Shown here: in pieces, positions 52,155-61,360 of the stretch
Layout: the number at the start of each line of letters is the position of its first letter
Position numbering within the stretch: position 1 is the first letter of the stretch
NCBI GenBank assembly: GCA_964573105.1
Contig: CAZNIS010000017.1
Span: 1-64,000 of the forward strand
From: CAKZSB01 sp964573105
GTDB lineage: Bacteria > Pseudomonadota > Gammaproteobacteria > Granulosicoccales > Granulosicoccaceae
Reading direction: 5' to 3'
Length of the DNA stretch: 64,000 bases
Program-made: the position numbers and the translations under genes
The notes under the pieces: generated by a model
Database searches by the model: none
Told to the model about the DNA's origin: nothing
The model's input: the letters and a program-made list of their open reading frames with translations, nothing else

Positions 52155-55151
52155 ATGAAACTTGTCTACAAAATGTTGTTGGCATTTTTACTGGCTGCCA
52201 TACTTCCACTATTGGCGATGTCGCTGTTCGTACAAGAGAAAGTTGATAGTGCGCTAAATGCCAGTGTCTCCGAACGCCTGAATACGATCAGGGGGGACAG
52301 TGAAAAGTCCATCCAGACGTACTTCAATACCATTGAATCCCAGATTCAGCTTATGGCACAGCAGGATTCGGTCAAAGCAGCGATGCGGGCGTTCAGCGAA
52401 TCCTATAACAAAATTGCCGAGCCTGCGACAGCGGTCCTTCCCGGCGCTGTGTCGTCACTGGAGGCGGAGATGGTGGGGCATCGGCGTTTGGTAGACGCCT
52501 ACTACGAGAACGAATTCTCCGGTACGCTTCGCGAGAATGGACAGGCTGCCGTCTCGGTTCGGGAGCTGGTGCCTCAAACTGACGCAGGGCAGTTGTTGCA
52601 GAGCTTGTACATTGCGGGTAATCCGCATCCACTCGGCAGCAAGAACAGCCTCGTTGATGCTGGAGACGGTAGCGACTACAGTGCCGATCACGCGCAATAT
52701 CATCCGTTCTTCGATCGATTCCTGAACGCTTACGGCTTTTACGATATTTTTCTCGTCGAACCGGTCAACGGTACGATCGTCTACAGCGTGTACAAGGAAA
52801 TTGACTATGCCACGTCGTTGAAGAATGGGCCACACGCGTCCAGTGGAATCGCCGAGGCTTTCGCCAAGGCATTGCCGCAGCGCTCTGCTACCGATTCGAC
52901 ACTGATTGACTATCGACAATATCTGCCGTCCTACAATGCGCCGGCGTCATTTATCTCGACTCCCATTGTGGATGGTGGCGAGTTATTGGGAGTATTGATC
53001 TATCAGATGCCGCTGGATCGAGTCAATGCGGTGGTCAATGACACGCTTGGCCTTGGCGAGACCGGGCAGGCATTCCTGGTTGGTGACGAGGATGGACTGC
53101 TGCGGTCCCAACTGGCGTCCGTGGAACAGAATACCGTGCTGAGTCTCCAGGCAGACCAGAATCTGCTGAATCGAGTGCTGGATGCCGGTGGCTATCTGAA
53201 TGCCCAGAATGCCGATGGGGTCGACGTTGCTAGTTCTGTGGCGGCAATCGACGTCTTGGGTTTGAGGTGGCTCATTGTTGTGCAGCAGGACGCAGCCGAA
53301 GCGTTCGAGGCGTTGTCGACGATCCAGACTGCGTTGATTCTGGCTTTGATCATCGGCCTGGTGTTCGCACTGGCGATTGCAGTTTTTACCACGCGCAATA
53401 CGCAACGCACTATCGGTGCCGAGCCAGCGGAACTCAATGCGATCGCGGCTGAAATCGCGCGCGGCGATCTGTCACGCGAATTTGGCGACGCGAGCCGGCT
53501 GACCGGGACCATGGGTGTGATGGCATCGATGCAGGAGACGCTGCGTGAGCGCAGTGAAACCGATCAGAAAACCATGAAGCGGATTCAGCGCTTGCGAGAC
53601 GGGCTGGAAAAGCTGAGCACGCCGGTGATTCTGTCTAATACCGAGCACAATGTATCTTTCGTCAATGCGGCGTTTCGCGATCTGCTATTTCGCCATGCCG
53701 ATGATCTGAGGACTATTGTGTCCGGGCTCGATCCTGCCAGTGTCATTGGAACCCCGGTCGCCCGATTTAGTGAGGACTCTGGCGCGATGTTGCGTACGCT
53801 ACAGAATCTGCAGGGCGAAATGACTATTGAGCTTGTGGCTGGTGATCGGGTTTTTAGCTTGCAATTAAACGCCATCACCGGTGAGAGCGGCGAGAGAATT
53901 GGCAGCTCTATCGAGTGGAGTGACGTCACTGATCAGCGCCGTATTATGGAGGAAGTTGATCAGGTGGTATCTGCCGCCAATCAGGGTGATCTGTCCACGC
54001 GTATCGTGCTGGCAGGCAAAGAGGGTGTCTATCACGGGCTGTGCGCGAGTATCAACGGGTTGCTCGACGTGACACAGGAAATTGTTGGTGATGTCAGTGA
54101 ATTTCTTGGCGCGATTGCAGATGGCGATCTGACCAGGACAATCGACAAGGACTACGGTGGTACCTTTGCCGACGTCAAGCGCGACGCCAATCGTTCACAG
54201 GCGAAGTTGCTAGAGGTCGTCAGCAGTATCCATTCAGTGGCTGGCACAGTCGGTACGGCGGCGCGTGAGATCAACGTTGGCAACCAGGATCTGAGCCAGA
54301 GAACCGAACGCGCTGCCGCACATCTGGAGGAGACATCGGCCAGCATGGAGGAGATGACCTCCTCGGTGACGCAGAACGCCGATAACTCACGACAGGCCAA
54401 GCAACTCGCGCTGGCCGCCCGTGAACATGCCGAGAAAGGTGGCGAGGTAGTGGGTCATGCGGTTGAGGCGATGGCGGGAATCAACGAATCGAGTCGAATG
54501 ATTTCAGACATCATCGGTGTGATTGACGATATAGCCTTTCAAACCAATCTGCTCGCTCTCAACGCATCGGTTGAAGCTGCGCGTGCCGGTGAGCAGGGGC
54601 GTGGTTTTGCGGTGGTTGCAAGCGAAGTTCGCAACCTTGCCGGTAGAAGTGCCACTGCCGCGAAAGAGATTAAGGATTTGATCGAAGACAGTGTCAATCG
54701 TGTGGAAAACGGGGCAAAGCTGGTCAATGAATCCGGCAAGACACTCGAGGGCATTGTGTCGCAGGTAAAGAAAGTTACCGATATCGTGGCGGAGATTTCT
54801 GCCTCCAGCCAGGAGCAATCAGATGGCATTGGGCTGGTTAACAGTACGATTTCGCAGCTTGACGAGGCGACGCAGCAAAACGCTGCATTGGTTGAGCAGG
54901 CGTCTGCCGCCAGTCAGTCGACCAGTGATCAGGTGGCCAATCTGATCAAACTGATCGGATTTTTCTCAACCTCCAATTCGCTGGATCAGTCTTTGATTCC
55001 AATCGATGAGCCGCTGCAAAAACCGGTGGCCCCCGCTGTGATGACCGATCAGAGCACCGTGCCGGCAACGCCCGCAGCGAATGCTCAACACCATCTGCCA
55101 CCGGGCAGAGTGGCGAATTCGGATAGCGATGACGAATGGAAAGAGTTCTGA
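52155..55151 (+). CDS. Methyl-accepting chemotaxis protein with PAS and docking pentapeptide
   Basis: A 998-residue receptor. Membrane segments at about 5-27 and 390-412 flank a ~360-residue periplasmic sensor of the dCache type. After a HAMP-like helix there is a PAS-like module (about 490-595) in the cytoplasm, a second HAMP-like part (GDLSTRIV, GDLTRTID) and the signalling bundle, with the hairpin tip IDDIAFQTNLLALNASVEAARAGEQGRGFAVVASEVRNLA. The C-terminus ends DDEWKEF, a xWxxF pentapeptide that in other receptors tethers CheR or CheB. The ligand is not predictable. A good AAGGAAG site precedes the ATG. Confidence 0.93.
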   Translation: MKLVYKMLLAFLLAAILPLLAMSLFVQEKVDSALNASVSERLNTIRGDSEKSIQTYFNTIESQIQLMAQQDSVKAAMRAFSESYNKIAEPATAVLPGAVSSLEAEMVGHRRLVDAYYENEFSGTLRENGQAAVSVRELVPQTDAGQLLQSLYIAGNPHPLGSKNSLVDAGDGSDYSADHAQYHPFFDRFLNAYGFYDIFLVEPVNGTIVYSVYKEIDYATSLKNGPHASSGIAEAFAKALPQRSATDSTLIDYRQYLPSYNAPASFISTPIVDGGELLGVLIYQMPLDRVNAVVNDTLGLGETGQAFLVGDEDGLLRSQLASVEQNTVLSLQADQNLLNRVLDAGGYLNAQNADGVDVASSVAAIDVLGLRWLIVVQQDAAEAFEALSTIQTALILALIIGLVFALAIAVFTTRNTQRTIGAEPAELNAIAAEIARGDLSREFGDASRLTGTMGVMASMQETLRERSETDQKTMKRIQRLRDGLEKLSTPVILSNTEHNVSFVNAAFRDLLFRHADDLRTIVSGLDPASVIGTPVARFSEDSGAMLRTLQNLQGEMTIELVAGDRVFSLQLNAITGESGERIGSSIEWSDVTDQRRIMEEVDQVVSAANQGDLSTRIVLAGKEGVYHGLCASINGLLDVTQEIVGDVSEFLGAIADGDLTRTIDKDYGGTFADVKRDANRSQAKLLEVVSSIHSVAGTVGTAAREINVGNQDLSQRTERAAAHLEETSASMEEMTSSVTQNADNSRQAKQLALAAREHAEKGGEVVGHAVEAMAGINESSRMISDIIGVIDDIAFQTNLLALNASVEAARAGEQGRGFAVVASEVRNLAGRSATAAKEIKDLIEDSVNRVENGAKLVNESGKTLEGIVSQVKKVTDIVAEISASSQEQSDGIGLVNSTISQLDEATQQNAALVEQASAASQSTSDQVANLIKLIGFFSTSNSLDQSLIPIDEPLQKPVAPAVMTDQSTVPATPAANAQHHLPPGRVANSDSDDEWKEF

Positions 55152-55192
55152 TTATCAGGCCTCATTGTTGCGCTTGTTGAAGGAGAAGGACC

Positions 55193-56029
55193 ATGCCCGC
55201 GAAAAAGAAAGCCGCCAGTAAGGCTGCCGCTGCAAAACCTGCCAATAGCAAGAAGAAAAGAAGTGCTGCTCGCAAAACTCAGCCAAAAGCTGATGCGGTG
55301 GTGGCGACTGATGCTAACGATTCGACACAACCTTCAGAGGCTGTAGAGACTTTGGAGACTGCAGAGTCTGCCGAGACATCGGCGGCAAAGGAGGCAGTAG
55401 AGGTTGAAGAGACTTCGGAGGCTACAGAGGCGGTAGAGGTTGCAGAGGCTTCGGAGGCTACAGAGGCTACAGAGGTGGAAGAGGTGGCCGCGACTGAAAA
55501 GGCGCAGCCTGCAGCAGCTGACGAGGGTGCGTTTGTCGTCATGCTCGAGGATGAGAAGCAAGCGTCGGATGATAACGAACAGGCTGCTGATGATGGCTCC
55601 TTCGTCGTCATGCTCGACGACGAGAAGGATACCTCAGCCAGCCAGGGGCAGCCGGCCGCGGACGGTTCTTTTGTCGTATTGCTTGACGAAGAGGAAGACG
55701 ATCTGGAATTGGTTGTGGAGCTGTCTGACGGTGTGTTTGGTGTACAACTGCCCGCTGATATCAGAATACAGAAAATCGTGTCGTTGAAGCCTGATCTGGT
55801 GGTGACGCTTGGGGCCAGCAAAGTGAAGTACGATGCATCGCGTGTGGCATTGGCCGACACGGCTTCAATTCAGGTGGTGGCAGCACACCTCGCGGCGCTC
55901 GATGCAGGTGACACGGACGTAGAGTGGATCGGTGCTTCGGAAGACTTTCTGGATACGGCAAAGATTCTCGGCTTCGACTTCTGTCCCTCAGAGCCCGCTG
56001 AGAATGTAGACGAGGCGGTCGCGGCCTGA
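55193..56029 (+). CDS. STAS-domain protein with a histone-like N-terminus and three repeated motifs
   Basis: A 278-residue protein in the chemosensory operon behind a very strong GGAGAAGGACC site. Residues 1-30 are Lys/Ala-rich and histone-H1-like. Residues 35-110 are Glu/Ala/Thr-rich. Three copies of GSFVVMLDDEK occur at 112, 135 and 158 (period 23). Residues ~184-262 match a STAS (anti-sigma antagonist-type) domain: LPADIRIQKI, a variable TLGASKVKYDAS, and ADTASIQVV with D222/T223 at the place that SpoIIAA phosphorylates. A partner-switch or scaffold role beside CheB/CheR is possible; no published function is recalled. Confidence 0.7.
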   Translation: MPAKKKAASKAAAAKPANSKKKRSAARKTQPKADAVVATDANDSTQPSEAVETLETAESAETSAAKEAVEVEETSEATEAVEVAEASEATEATEVEEVAATEKAQPAAADEGAFVVMLEDEKQASDDNEQAADDGSFVVMLDDEKDTSASQGQPAADGSFVVLLDEEEDDLELVVELSDGVFGVQLPADIRIQKIVSLKPDLVVTLGASKVKYDASRVALADTASIQVVAAHLAALDAGDTDVEWIGASEDFLDTAKILGFDFCPSEPAENVDEAVAA

Positions 56030-56047
56030 TCCGGCAAAACAGCGCTG

Positions 56048-57139
56048 ATGTCGGTGCACAGAAAACCGAATGCCACCGTGTCGAAGGTGATCCGTGTGCT
56101 GGTGGTGGATGACTCAGCGGTGGTTCGGCAGGTGCTGAGCCGAGTTATCAATCGGCATCCTCAACTTAGTGTGGTTGGCACGGCGGCAGATCCGTATATC
56201 GCGCGAGACAAGATCAAGCAACTGTCACCCGATGTGCTGACGCTTGATATCGAAATGCCACGTATGGACGGGCATCAGTTTTTACGCAATCTGATGCGAC
56301 TGCATCCGATGCCGGTGGTGATGGTCTCGTCGCTGACTGGCAAGGGCGCAGACGCCACGCTACTTGCGCTTGAGCTGGGCGCTGTGGATTTCATGTGCAA
56401 GCCGGCGATTGGCGTGGCAGATAATCTGGAACTTTTCGGCAATGAGGTGTGCGAAAAGTTGCTGCTGGCCGCCAAAGTTGATCCTGAACGTCTGCGACGC
56501 GTTGCGTTGTATCACGCCCCGGCCAGCCGCAAATCGCTGCTCACGTCGTTTCGAAAGACCAATCAATTGCTTGCCATTGGCGCGTCGACGGGCGGGACTC
56601 AAGCGCTGGATGTGGTGTTGAGTAAATTACCGCCCGACACACCGGGTACGGTGGTGGTGCAGCATATTCCGGGCTCGTTTAGTGGCCCGCTGGCCAGACG
56701 ATTAAACGACAACAGTGCCATGGAAGTGAAAGAAGCCGCCGATAACGAACAGATTCTGCAGGGCCACGTGTACCTTGCCCCGGGTTCGAAACATCTAAGT
56801 GTGGTTCGCGACGGTGCCTTCTACCGCTGTAGATTAAGCGATGACGAGCCGGTCAATCGCCATCGTCCCTCGGTTGATGTGCTGTTCGATACGGTTGCCG
56901 AATGTGCCCCCAATAATGCATTGGCCGTTATATTGACTGGGATGGGCAGCGATGGCGCGAAGGGCATGCTCAATGTCAAACAATCAGGCTCTCCGACGAT
57001 TGCACAGGATAAGCCCAGCAGTGTGGTGTGGGGAATGCCGGGCTCGGCGGTCAAACTGGGGGCTGCCGACAGGGTGTTGCCGCTGTCGGCCATCGCCGGT
57101 CAGATATGCGAGTATTTCGCGGTGGGCAAAGCGGCGTAG
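56048..57139 (+). CDS. cheB: Protein-glutamate methylesterase CheB
   Basis: A 363-residue CheB. The N-terminal receiver has DD at 21-22 and phospho-acceptor Asp67 (LTLDIEMPRMDG). The C-terminal methylesterase has the triad Ser180 (IGASTGGT), His206 (VVQHIPGSFS) and Asp302 (GMGSDGAKG). It would demethylate and deamidate the receptor encoded two genes upstream, activated by CheA. It is the last plus-strand gene of the cluster; the next gene is convergent, seven bases away. Confidence 0.95.
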   Translation: MSVHRKPNATVSKVIRVLVVDDSAVVRQVLSRVINRHPQLSVVGTAADPYIARDKIKQLSPDVLTLDIEMPRMDGHQFLRNLMRLHPMPVVMVSSLTGKGADATLLALELGAVDFMCKPAIGVADNLELFGNEVCEKLLLAAKVDPERLRRVALYHAPASRKSLLTSFRKTNQLLAIGASTGGTQALDVVLSKLPPDTPGTVVVQHIPGSFSGPLARRLNDNSAMEVKEAADNEQILQGHVYLAPGSKHLSVVRDGAFYRCRLSDDEPVNRHRPSVDVLFDTVAECAPNNALAVILTGMGSDGAKGMLNVKQSGSPTIAQDKPSSVVWGMPGSAVKLGAADRVLPLSAIAGQICEYFAVGKAA

Positions 57140-57145
57140 TACCGA

Positions 57146-58717
57146 TCAATTGTTTTGTACTTTTTTACGGTACATGCCCTGTGCGATTCGATCGATTACC
57201 ATGGCGCAGAACAGTATCGCCAGGCCGCCGAGCAACCCCTGTCCCTTGGCCGCGTATTGCAGTGCCTCCAGTATCAACGCCCCCAATCCCTCTGCGCCAA
57301 TGAGTGACGCGATCACCACCATCGACAGCGACATCAGAATTGTCTGATTAATGCCGGTCATGATCGAAGGCATCGCAAGCGGGATTTCGACGTTGCGCAG
57401 CAACTGCCACTTTGAGCAGCCAAACGCCACAGCAGCCTCTTTTGTTGCCTCTGGCACGCCACGCATGCCCAGTGCGGTCAGGCGGATCACCGGCGGCATC
57501 GCAAAAATAATGGTCGCCAGCACCCCCGGTGGTTTGCCGGTACCAAAAAACGCGATAATGGGTATCAGATAGACAAACGCGGGCATGGTCTGCATGAAGT
57601 CAAGTACCGGCTCGGCAATGGCGTAGGCGCGTTTCGATTTGCCGAACCAGATGCCTAACGGTATGCCAAACAGTACGCACAGAAAGGCACCGGCGCCAAT
57701 CAGTGCGACAGTGATCATCGAGATCTCCCACAGGCCCATGAAGGCCAGGTAGAGCAGGGCGGCAGCGGTGAATATCGCGACTCGCAATCCGGCGAGCCGA
57801 AACGCCATCACGACGATCACGATCATCACTACCGGCCACGGGGTGTCGATCAGAATGATCTCCAGTCCGTCGAGCACCGAGCGGATAGCGGCAGTGATAC
57901 CGTTGAATACATCGCTGAAGTTGGCGGCCAGCCAGTCGAATCCGGCGTCGCCTTTTTTGGCCAGCGCGGCGAAATATTCTTTGTTGATCGGAAAGCGCGT
58001 GATGGGTAGTGAGTCACCCAGCACGCCGTTGGTCATGGCGCTGAGTTTGCTGTCAGGGTCTGCGACTGTGAATCGAAACAGCGTTAATGGCCAGATGGCT
58101 ATCAACAACAGAGCGCCGAAAAATGCACTGCCGCGGTTGATGCCGGACTGAATCGCGCTATTGGCACGCCAGCGCAAATATTGTTTTTCATAGGCAATGT
58201 TGGCGTAGAAGCCTTCCAGCAGTTTTACAACCAACAACAGGCCCAGGCCGGTCAGCAGTATGGTGGTCGCCTCGGTGGCTGCGAGATCTGCCTTTTCCTT
58301 TGCGCCGGCCGCGACGCGTTTTAGGTTGTCGGCGATGCGCAGTTTGGCCTCGGCATCCTCCGGCTGGCCGGCTGCAATCAGGTCTTTTGCCTGCTGTTCG
58401 CGTTTGGCGATATTGCCCAGCAGTTTTTCATAGCGGGCCAGTTGATCAGCGCCGAGTTCACCCCACAGTCCCCGACCGATCTGCACCAGTGCAAACAGTT
58501 CCAGGACCAGAAAGGTCCAGAAAAAGCCCCAGAGTCCGCGCAGCGCACCCCATAGCGGGCCGAAAACCGCGGCCATCAGATTCCAGCTGAACACCCATCC
58601 GTTGGTGCTTTGAATTTTTGCGAACGCGGCAGTGTAGTAATCGATGTTGTGTTTAACGAATTCGCCCACCGATGCCTGCAGTGAGCGGCGCTCTGGCACC
58701 ATTCCGGTCTCGCTCAT
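57146..58717 (-). CDS. ProW-type betaine ABC permease with extra N-terminal domain
   Basis: A 523-residue permease. Residues ~310-515 carry the ProW core (MRGVPEATKEAAVAFGCSKWQLLRNVEIPLAMPSIMTGINQTI, GAEGLGALI). About 200 residues at the N-terminus are additional: FSWNLMAAVFGPLWGALRG followed by hydrophobic segments resembles a DUF2628-type module, then a coiled, charged helix (YEKLLGNIAKREQQAKDLIAAGQPEDAEAKL) and another membrane segment. Ordinary ProW is ~350 residues. It overlaps the ATPase gene by four bases (ATGA) and should import glycine betaine, proline betaine, choline or related osmolytes. Confidence 0.88.
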   Translation of the reverse strand: MSETGMVPERRSLQASVGEFVKHNIDYYTAAFAKIQSTNGWVFSWNLMAAVFGPLWGALRGLWGFFWTFLVLELFALVQIGRGLWGELGADQLARYEKLLGNIAKREQQAKDLIAAGQPEDAEAKLRIADNLKRVAAGAKEKADLAATEATTILLTGLGLLLVVKLLEGFYANIAYEKQYLRWRANSAIQSGINRGSAFFGALLLIAIWPLTLFRFTVADPDSKLSAMTNGVLGDSLPITRFPINKEYFAALAKKGDAGFDWLAANFSDVFNGITAAIRSVLDGLEIILIDTPWPVVMIVIVVMAFRLAGLRVAIFTAAALLYLAFMGLWEISMITVALIGAGAFLCVLFGIPLGIWFGKSKRAYAIAEPVLDFMQTMPAFVYLIPIIAFFGTGKPPGVLATIIFAMPPVIRLTALGMRGVPEATKEAAVAFGCSKWQLLRNVEIPLAMPSIMTGINQTILMSLSMVVIASLIGAEGLGALILEALQYAAKGQGLLGGLAILFCAMVIDRIAQGMYRKKVQNN

Positions 58718-59763
58718 GCCTTGCCTCCCTGAATGCCCCGAAGCAGTGTGGTTTTATCGATAACGCCGATATCGGTGCCATCGTCGCCCTGAATGACGAT
58801 CGGCAGCTCGGTGGTGGTGGCAATATCGATCAAGGCGTCCAGATCGGTGCCGTGGTGGGCGCGCGGACTCTGGCCAATTTGATCGAGCAGGTTGAGCGGG
58901 TAGCGGTTGAGGTCTTCCATGATCGAATGGGCAAAAACCAGTTTGAGCTTGGATATGCCCTCGACAAAATCGCGTACGTAGTCGTCGGCAGGTTCGGTGA
59001 CGATCTGCTCCGGTGTACCGATCTGGACGATGCGACCGTCCTTCATGATCGCGATGCGGTTGCCAATGCGGATCGCCTCATCGAGATCGTGGGTGATAAA
59101 CACGGTGGTTTTGTTCAGCTCTGCAGACAGCGCCATGAATTGCTCTTGCAGCTGTCGCCGAATCAGTGGGTCGAGCGCGGAAAAGGGTTCATCCATCAGC
59201 AGGACTTCAGGGTCAGATGCCAGTGCGCGGGCCAGCCCGACGCGCTGCTGCATGCCGCCTGACAGTTCGCGCGGAAAGCGATCTTCGTAGCCGTCGAGAT
59301 TCACCATGCTGAGACAGCGCTGTGAGATCTCCCAGCGGCGCGATTTCGGTTCACCGCGCACCTGCAGCGGAAATGCGACGTTGTCTCGCACCGTGCGGTG
59401 TGGCAACAGTGCCATGTGCTGAAACACCATGCCGATGTGGCGGGCCCGCATCTCTCGCAAGGCGTCGCCGCGCAGCGAGAGCATGTCCTTTCCGAGCACG
59501 GATATTCTGCCAGCAGTTGGTTCGATCAACCGGTTGAGGTGGCGCACCATGGTTGATTTGCCAGAGCCCGACAGGCCCATCACGCAAAAAATCTCGCCAC
59601 GCTGGACATCGAACGAGCAATCTGCAATGCCGACGACACAGCCATATTCTTCGAGCACCTGCGGTTTGGTCAGGCCTCGTGCCTCGATCGCCTGCATGGC
59701 TTCGATATCGCGATGACCAAAGATCTTCCAGACATTCTGCAATTCAATGACAGGATCACTCAC
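58714..59763 (-). CDS. ProV-type betaine ABC ATPase
   Basis: About 349 residues from GTG 59763, which is preceded by a GGAG site at seven bases; upstream codons look unrelated. Walker A GLSGSGKSTMVRHLNRL, signature LSGGMQQR, Walker B LLMDEPFSALD, and H-loop ITHD are intact, and the HLNRLIEPT segment is characteristic of the ProV/OpuAA group. A C-terminal CBS-like tail (about 240-349) may sense ionic strength or nucleotides. It lies between the ProX-like and ProW-like genes. Confidence 0.92.
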   Translation of the reverse strand: MSDPVIELQNVWKIFGHRDIEAMQAIEARGLTKPQVLEEYGCVVGIADCSFDVQRGEIFCVMGLSGSGKSTMVRHLNRLIEPTAGRISVLGKDMLSLRGDALREMRARHIGMVFQHMALLPHRTVRDNVAFPLQVRGEPKSRRWEISQRCLSMVNLDGYEDRFPRELSGGMQQRVGLARALASDPEVLLMDEPFSALDPLIRRQLQEQFMALSAELNKTTVFITHDLDEAIRIGNRIAIMKDGRIVQIGTPEQIVTEPADDYVRDFVEGISKLKLVFAHSIMEDLNRYPLNLLDQIGQSPRAHHGTDLDALIDIATTTELPIVIQGDDGTDIGVIDKTTLLRGIQGGKA

Positions 59764-59808
59764 GCAGGATCTCCGGCGGTGCAGGTTGGCAAAAAGGGGA
59801 GGGAAATG

Positions 59809-59836
59809 GCAGCGGGAGGCGAGGCCCTCCCGCTGC
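59809..59836. terminator. Attenuator hairpin after the ProX-like gene
   Basis: Perfect 11-bp arms GCAGCGGGAGG (59809-59819) and CCTCCCGCTGC (59826-59836) with a 6-base loop, between the binding protein stop and the ATPase start. A T-run on the minus strand follows only about 15 bases later, so it is more likely a stabiliser or partial attenuator than a full terminator. Confidence 0.7.
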
Positions 59837-59847
59837 GGGCACAAAAG

Positions 59848-60804
59848 TTACTTCAGCCAGCCGTCGACGACATCGCCGTTTTCGGCAACCCACTTGGCGG
59901 CAAAGTCAGCCGGATCCTGTTTTTCAACGACCAGCGCATAGGTCATGGCAGATACCGTGTTGGTATCCAGCGCTACCTGCGAGAGCATTTTGGCTGCTTC
60001 GGGCTGGTCAGTTTCCAGCGCTGCTGCGTAGTGGATGTGCAGCTTTGCAGTATTCCATGCGACGCCGGCGTCAGATTTCTCCAGCCACTCGGGATCGTCG
60101 GTGGGTTGAATAACATTCCATTTGGCTTCGTCGTAAGCCGGTTCCTTCAAAATCACCAGCTCGTGCAATGCGAACATGTGGTGCGGGGTGTAGCAAAAGA
60201 ACACAATGTCTTTGTCTTGCGCCACGGCGTTGTCAACTTCGGCCAGCGCCAGTGACTCATCCATCTCTTTGAGATTCATGGTCTCGGCATAGCCATAGGA
60301 TTTGGCGCGAATTTTCTCAACGTTGGTCGATGCCCAGCCAGCGGCGCCGATCCAGATTTCGCCCTTGCCATCGCCATCGGTGTCGAAGTTTTTCGCCATG
60401 TCCGGGTTGCTGAGTTCTGCCAGTTCACTGATACCGGTGCGCTCTGCAGTGCCTTTAGTCACGCACATGGCCTGATCGCCGGAGACGCCATTCGGGTTCT
60501 GGCGGACAGTGCCCTTGTCGCTGACGTATTTCTGGTTGAGGTTTGACTGATTGGGCAGCCAGACTTCCGGATGTACGTGCATGGCGCCGGTATCCATCGC
60601 TTCGAACACGACCGGATTGGTGCCGTTTTGCAGCTCGACCTCGAGGCCGAGGTTTTCTTCCATCGCCACTTTCAGGACGTGGGCGGTTGCCAGAACCGAC
60701 GGCCAGTTCGGTACGCCAATGACGACATCGGCCGCTTTGGCTAGCGTGCCGAAGGCCAGTGTCGAGCCGATGCCGGCGGTGACAATCAGTTTGCGAAGTT
60801 TCAT
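59848..60804 (-). CDS. ProX-type glycine betaine/choline binding protein
   Basis: A 318-residue OpuAC/ProX-fold binding protein. A Sec signal (KLRKLIVTAGIGSTLAFGTLAKA) is followed by the mature start ADVVIGVPNWPSVLATAHVLKVA. NGTNPVVFEAMDTGAMHVHPEVWLPNQ and IWIGAAGWASTN contain aromatic and acidic residues such as those that bind trimethylammonium groups. It is the first gene of binding protein-ATPase-permease, all on the minus strand. Confidence 0.9.
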   Translation of the reverse strand: MKLRKLIVTAGIGSTLAFGTLAKAADVVIGVPNWPSVLATAHVLKVAMEENLGLEVELQNGTNPVVFEAMDTGAMHVHPEVWLPNQSNLNQKYVSDKGTVRQNPNGVSGDQAMCVTKGTAERTGISELAELSNPDMAKNFDTDGDGKGEIWIGAAGWASTNVEKIRAKSYGYAETMNLKEMDESLALAEVDNAVAQDKDIVFFCYTPHHMFALHELVILKEPAYDEAKWNVIQPTDDPEWLEKSDAGVAWNTAKLHIHYAAALETDQPEAAKMLSQVALDTNTVSAMTYALVVEKQDPADFAAKWVAENGDVVDGWLK

Positions 60805-61360
60805 AAATGGCTAATCCTGCTTTGATGTGCATGAATGCAGCAGAGCGGTTCTGCTGCGACGGGACGGTCCTGTGTCTGAAAGTTCAGTGTACCGGGGTTG
60901 GTCAGGCACTGAAAGCGACAGGCTAGCCCCCGGCGGCGTCCACTTGTCAACTATTGCTGCCGCGGGTTGCGTAACGCATCCCGCTTGGCCGGTGACCATT
61001 TTCGGCTGTGTGAGGCAAGTCGCGCAGATTGAACAAGGTGGCGCAGCAGGGAGGTTGCGGTTGTTCGCGTTCAGGGCGCGCCAGCCTGAAGTGCGCACAG
61101 GTTTACGTCAGTGCGACATGCAATGTTCTGTGCGATAGTGGGGGAATCGTTAAGTTGCTGGCTAGGTAATTGAAAAACATAGAAAATATCTGATTATGTC
61201 GGCTTGCAAGTGGAACCGGGAGACAGATTCCGGTTATATTAGAAATCGAGGCGTGCCTGCTCACGAGCCGTTTCCAAAGCGATCGTGGGTGTTGGCAGGC
61301 TGCAAAAAATGACTGGTGCAAGCAGGCACCGGCAAGCACATGCTGAACTGGAGATACTGA
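60805..61360. other. Divergent gap between the betaine and peptide importers
   Basis: No gene was found. There is an AT-rich patch at 61170-61200 (TTGAAA then ATTATG after 17 bases) that might be a weak promoter toward the peptide binding protein, an AACCGG/CCGGTT hairpin further down, and a GCCTGC/GCAGGC pair before the start. The ribosome-binding site GGAG is seven bases before the start at 61361. No riboswitch was recognised. Confidence 0.4.
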
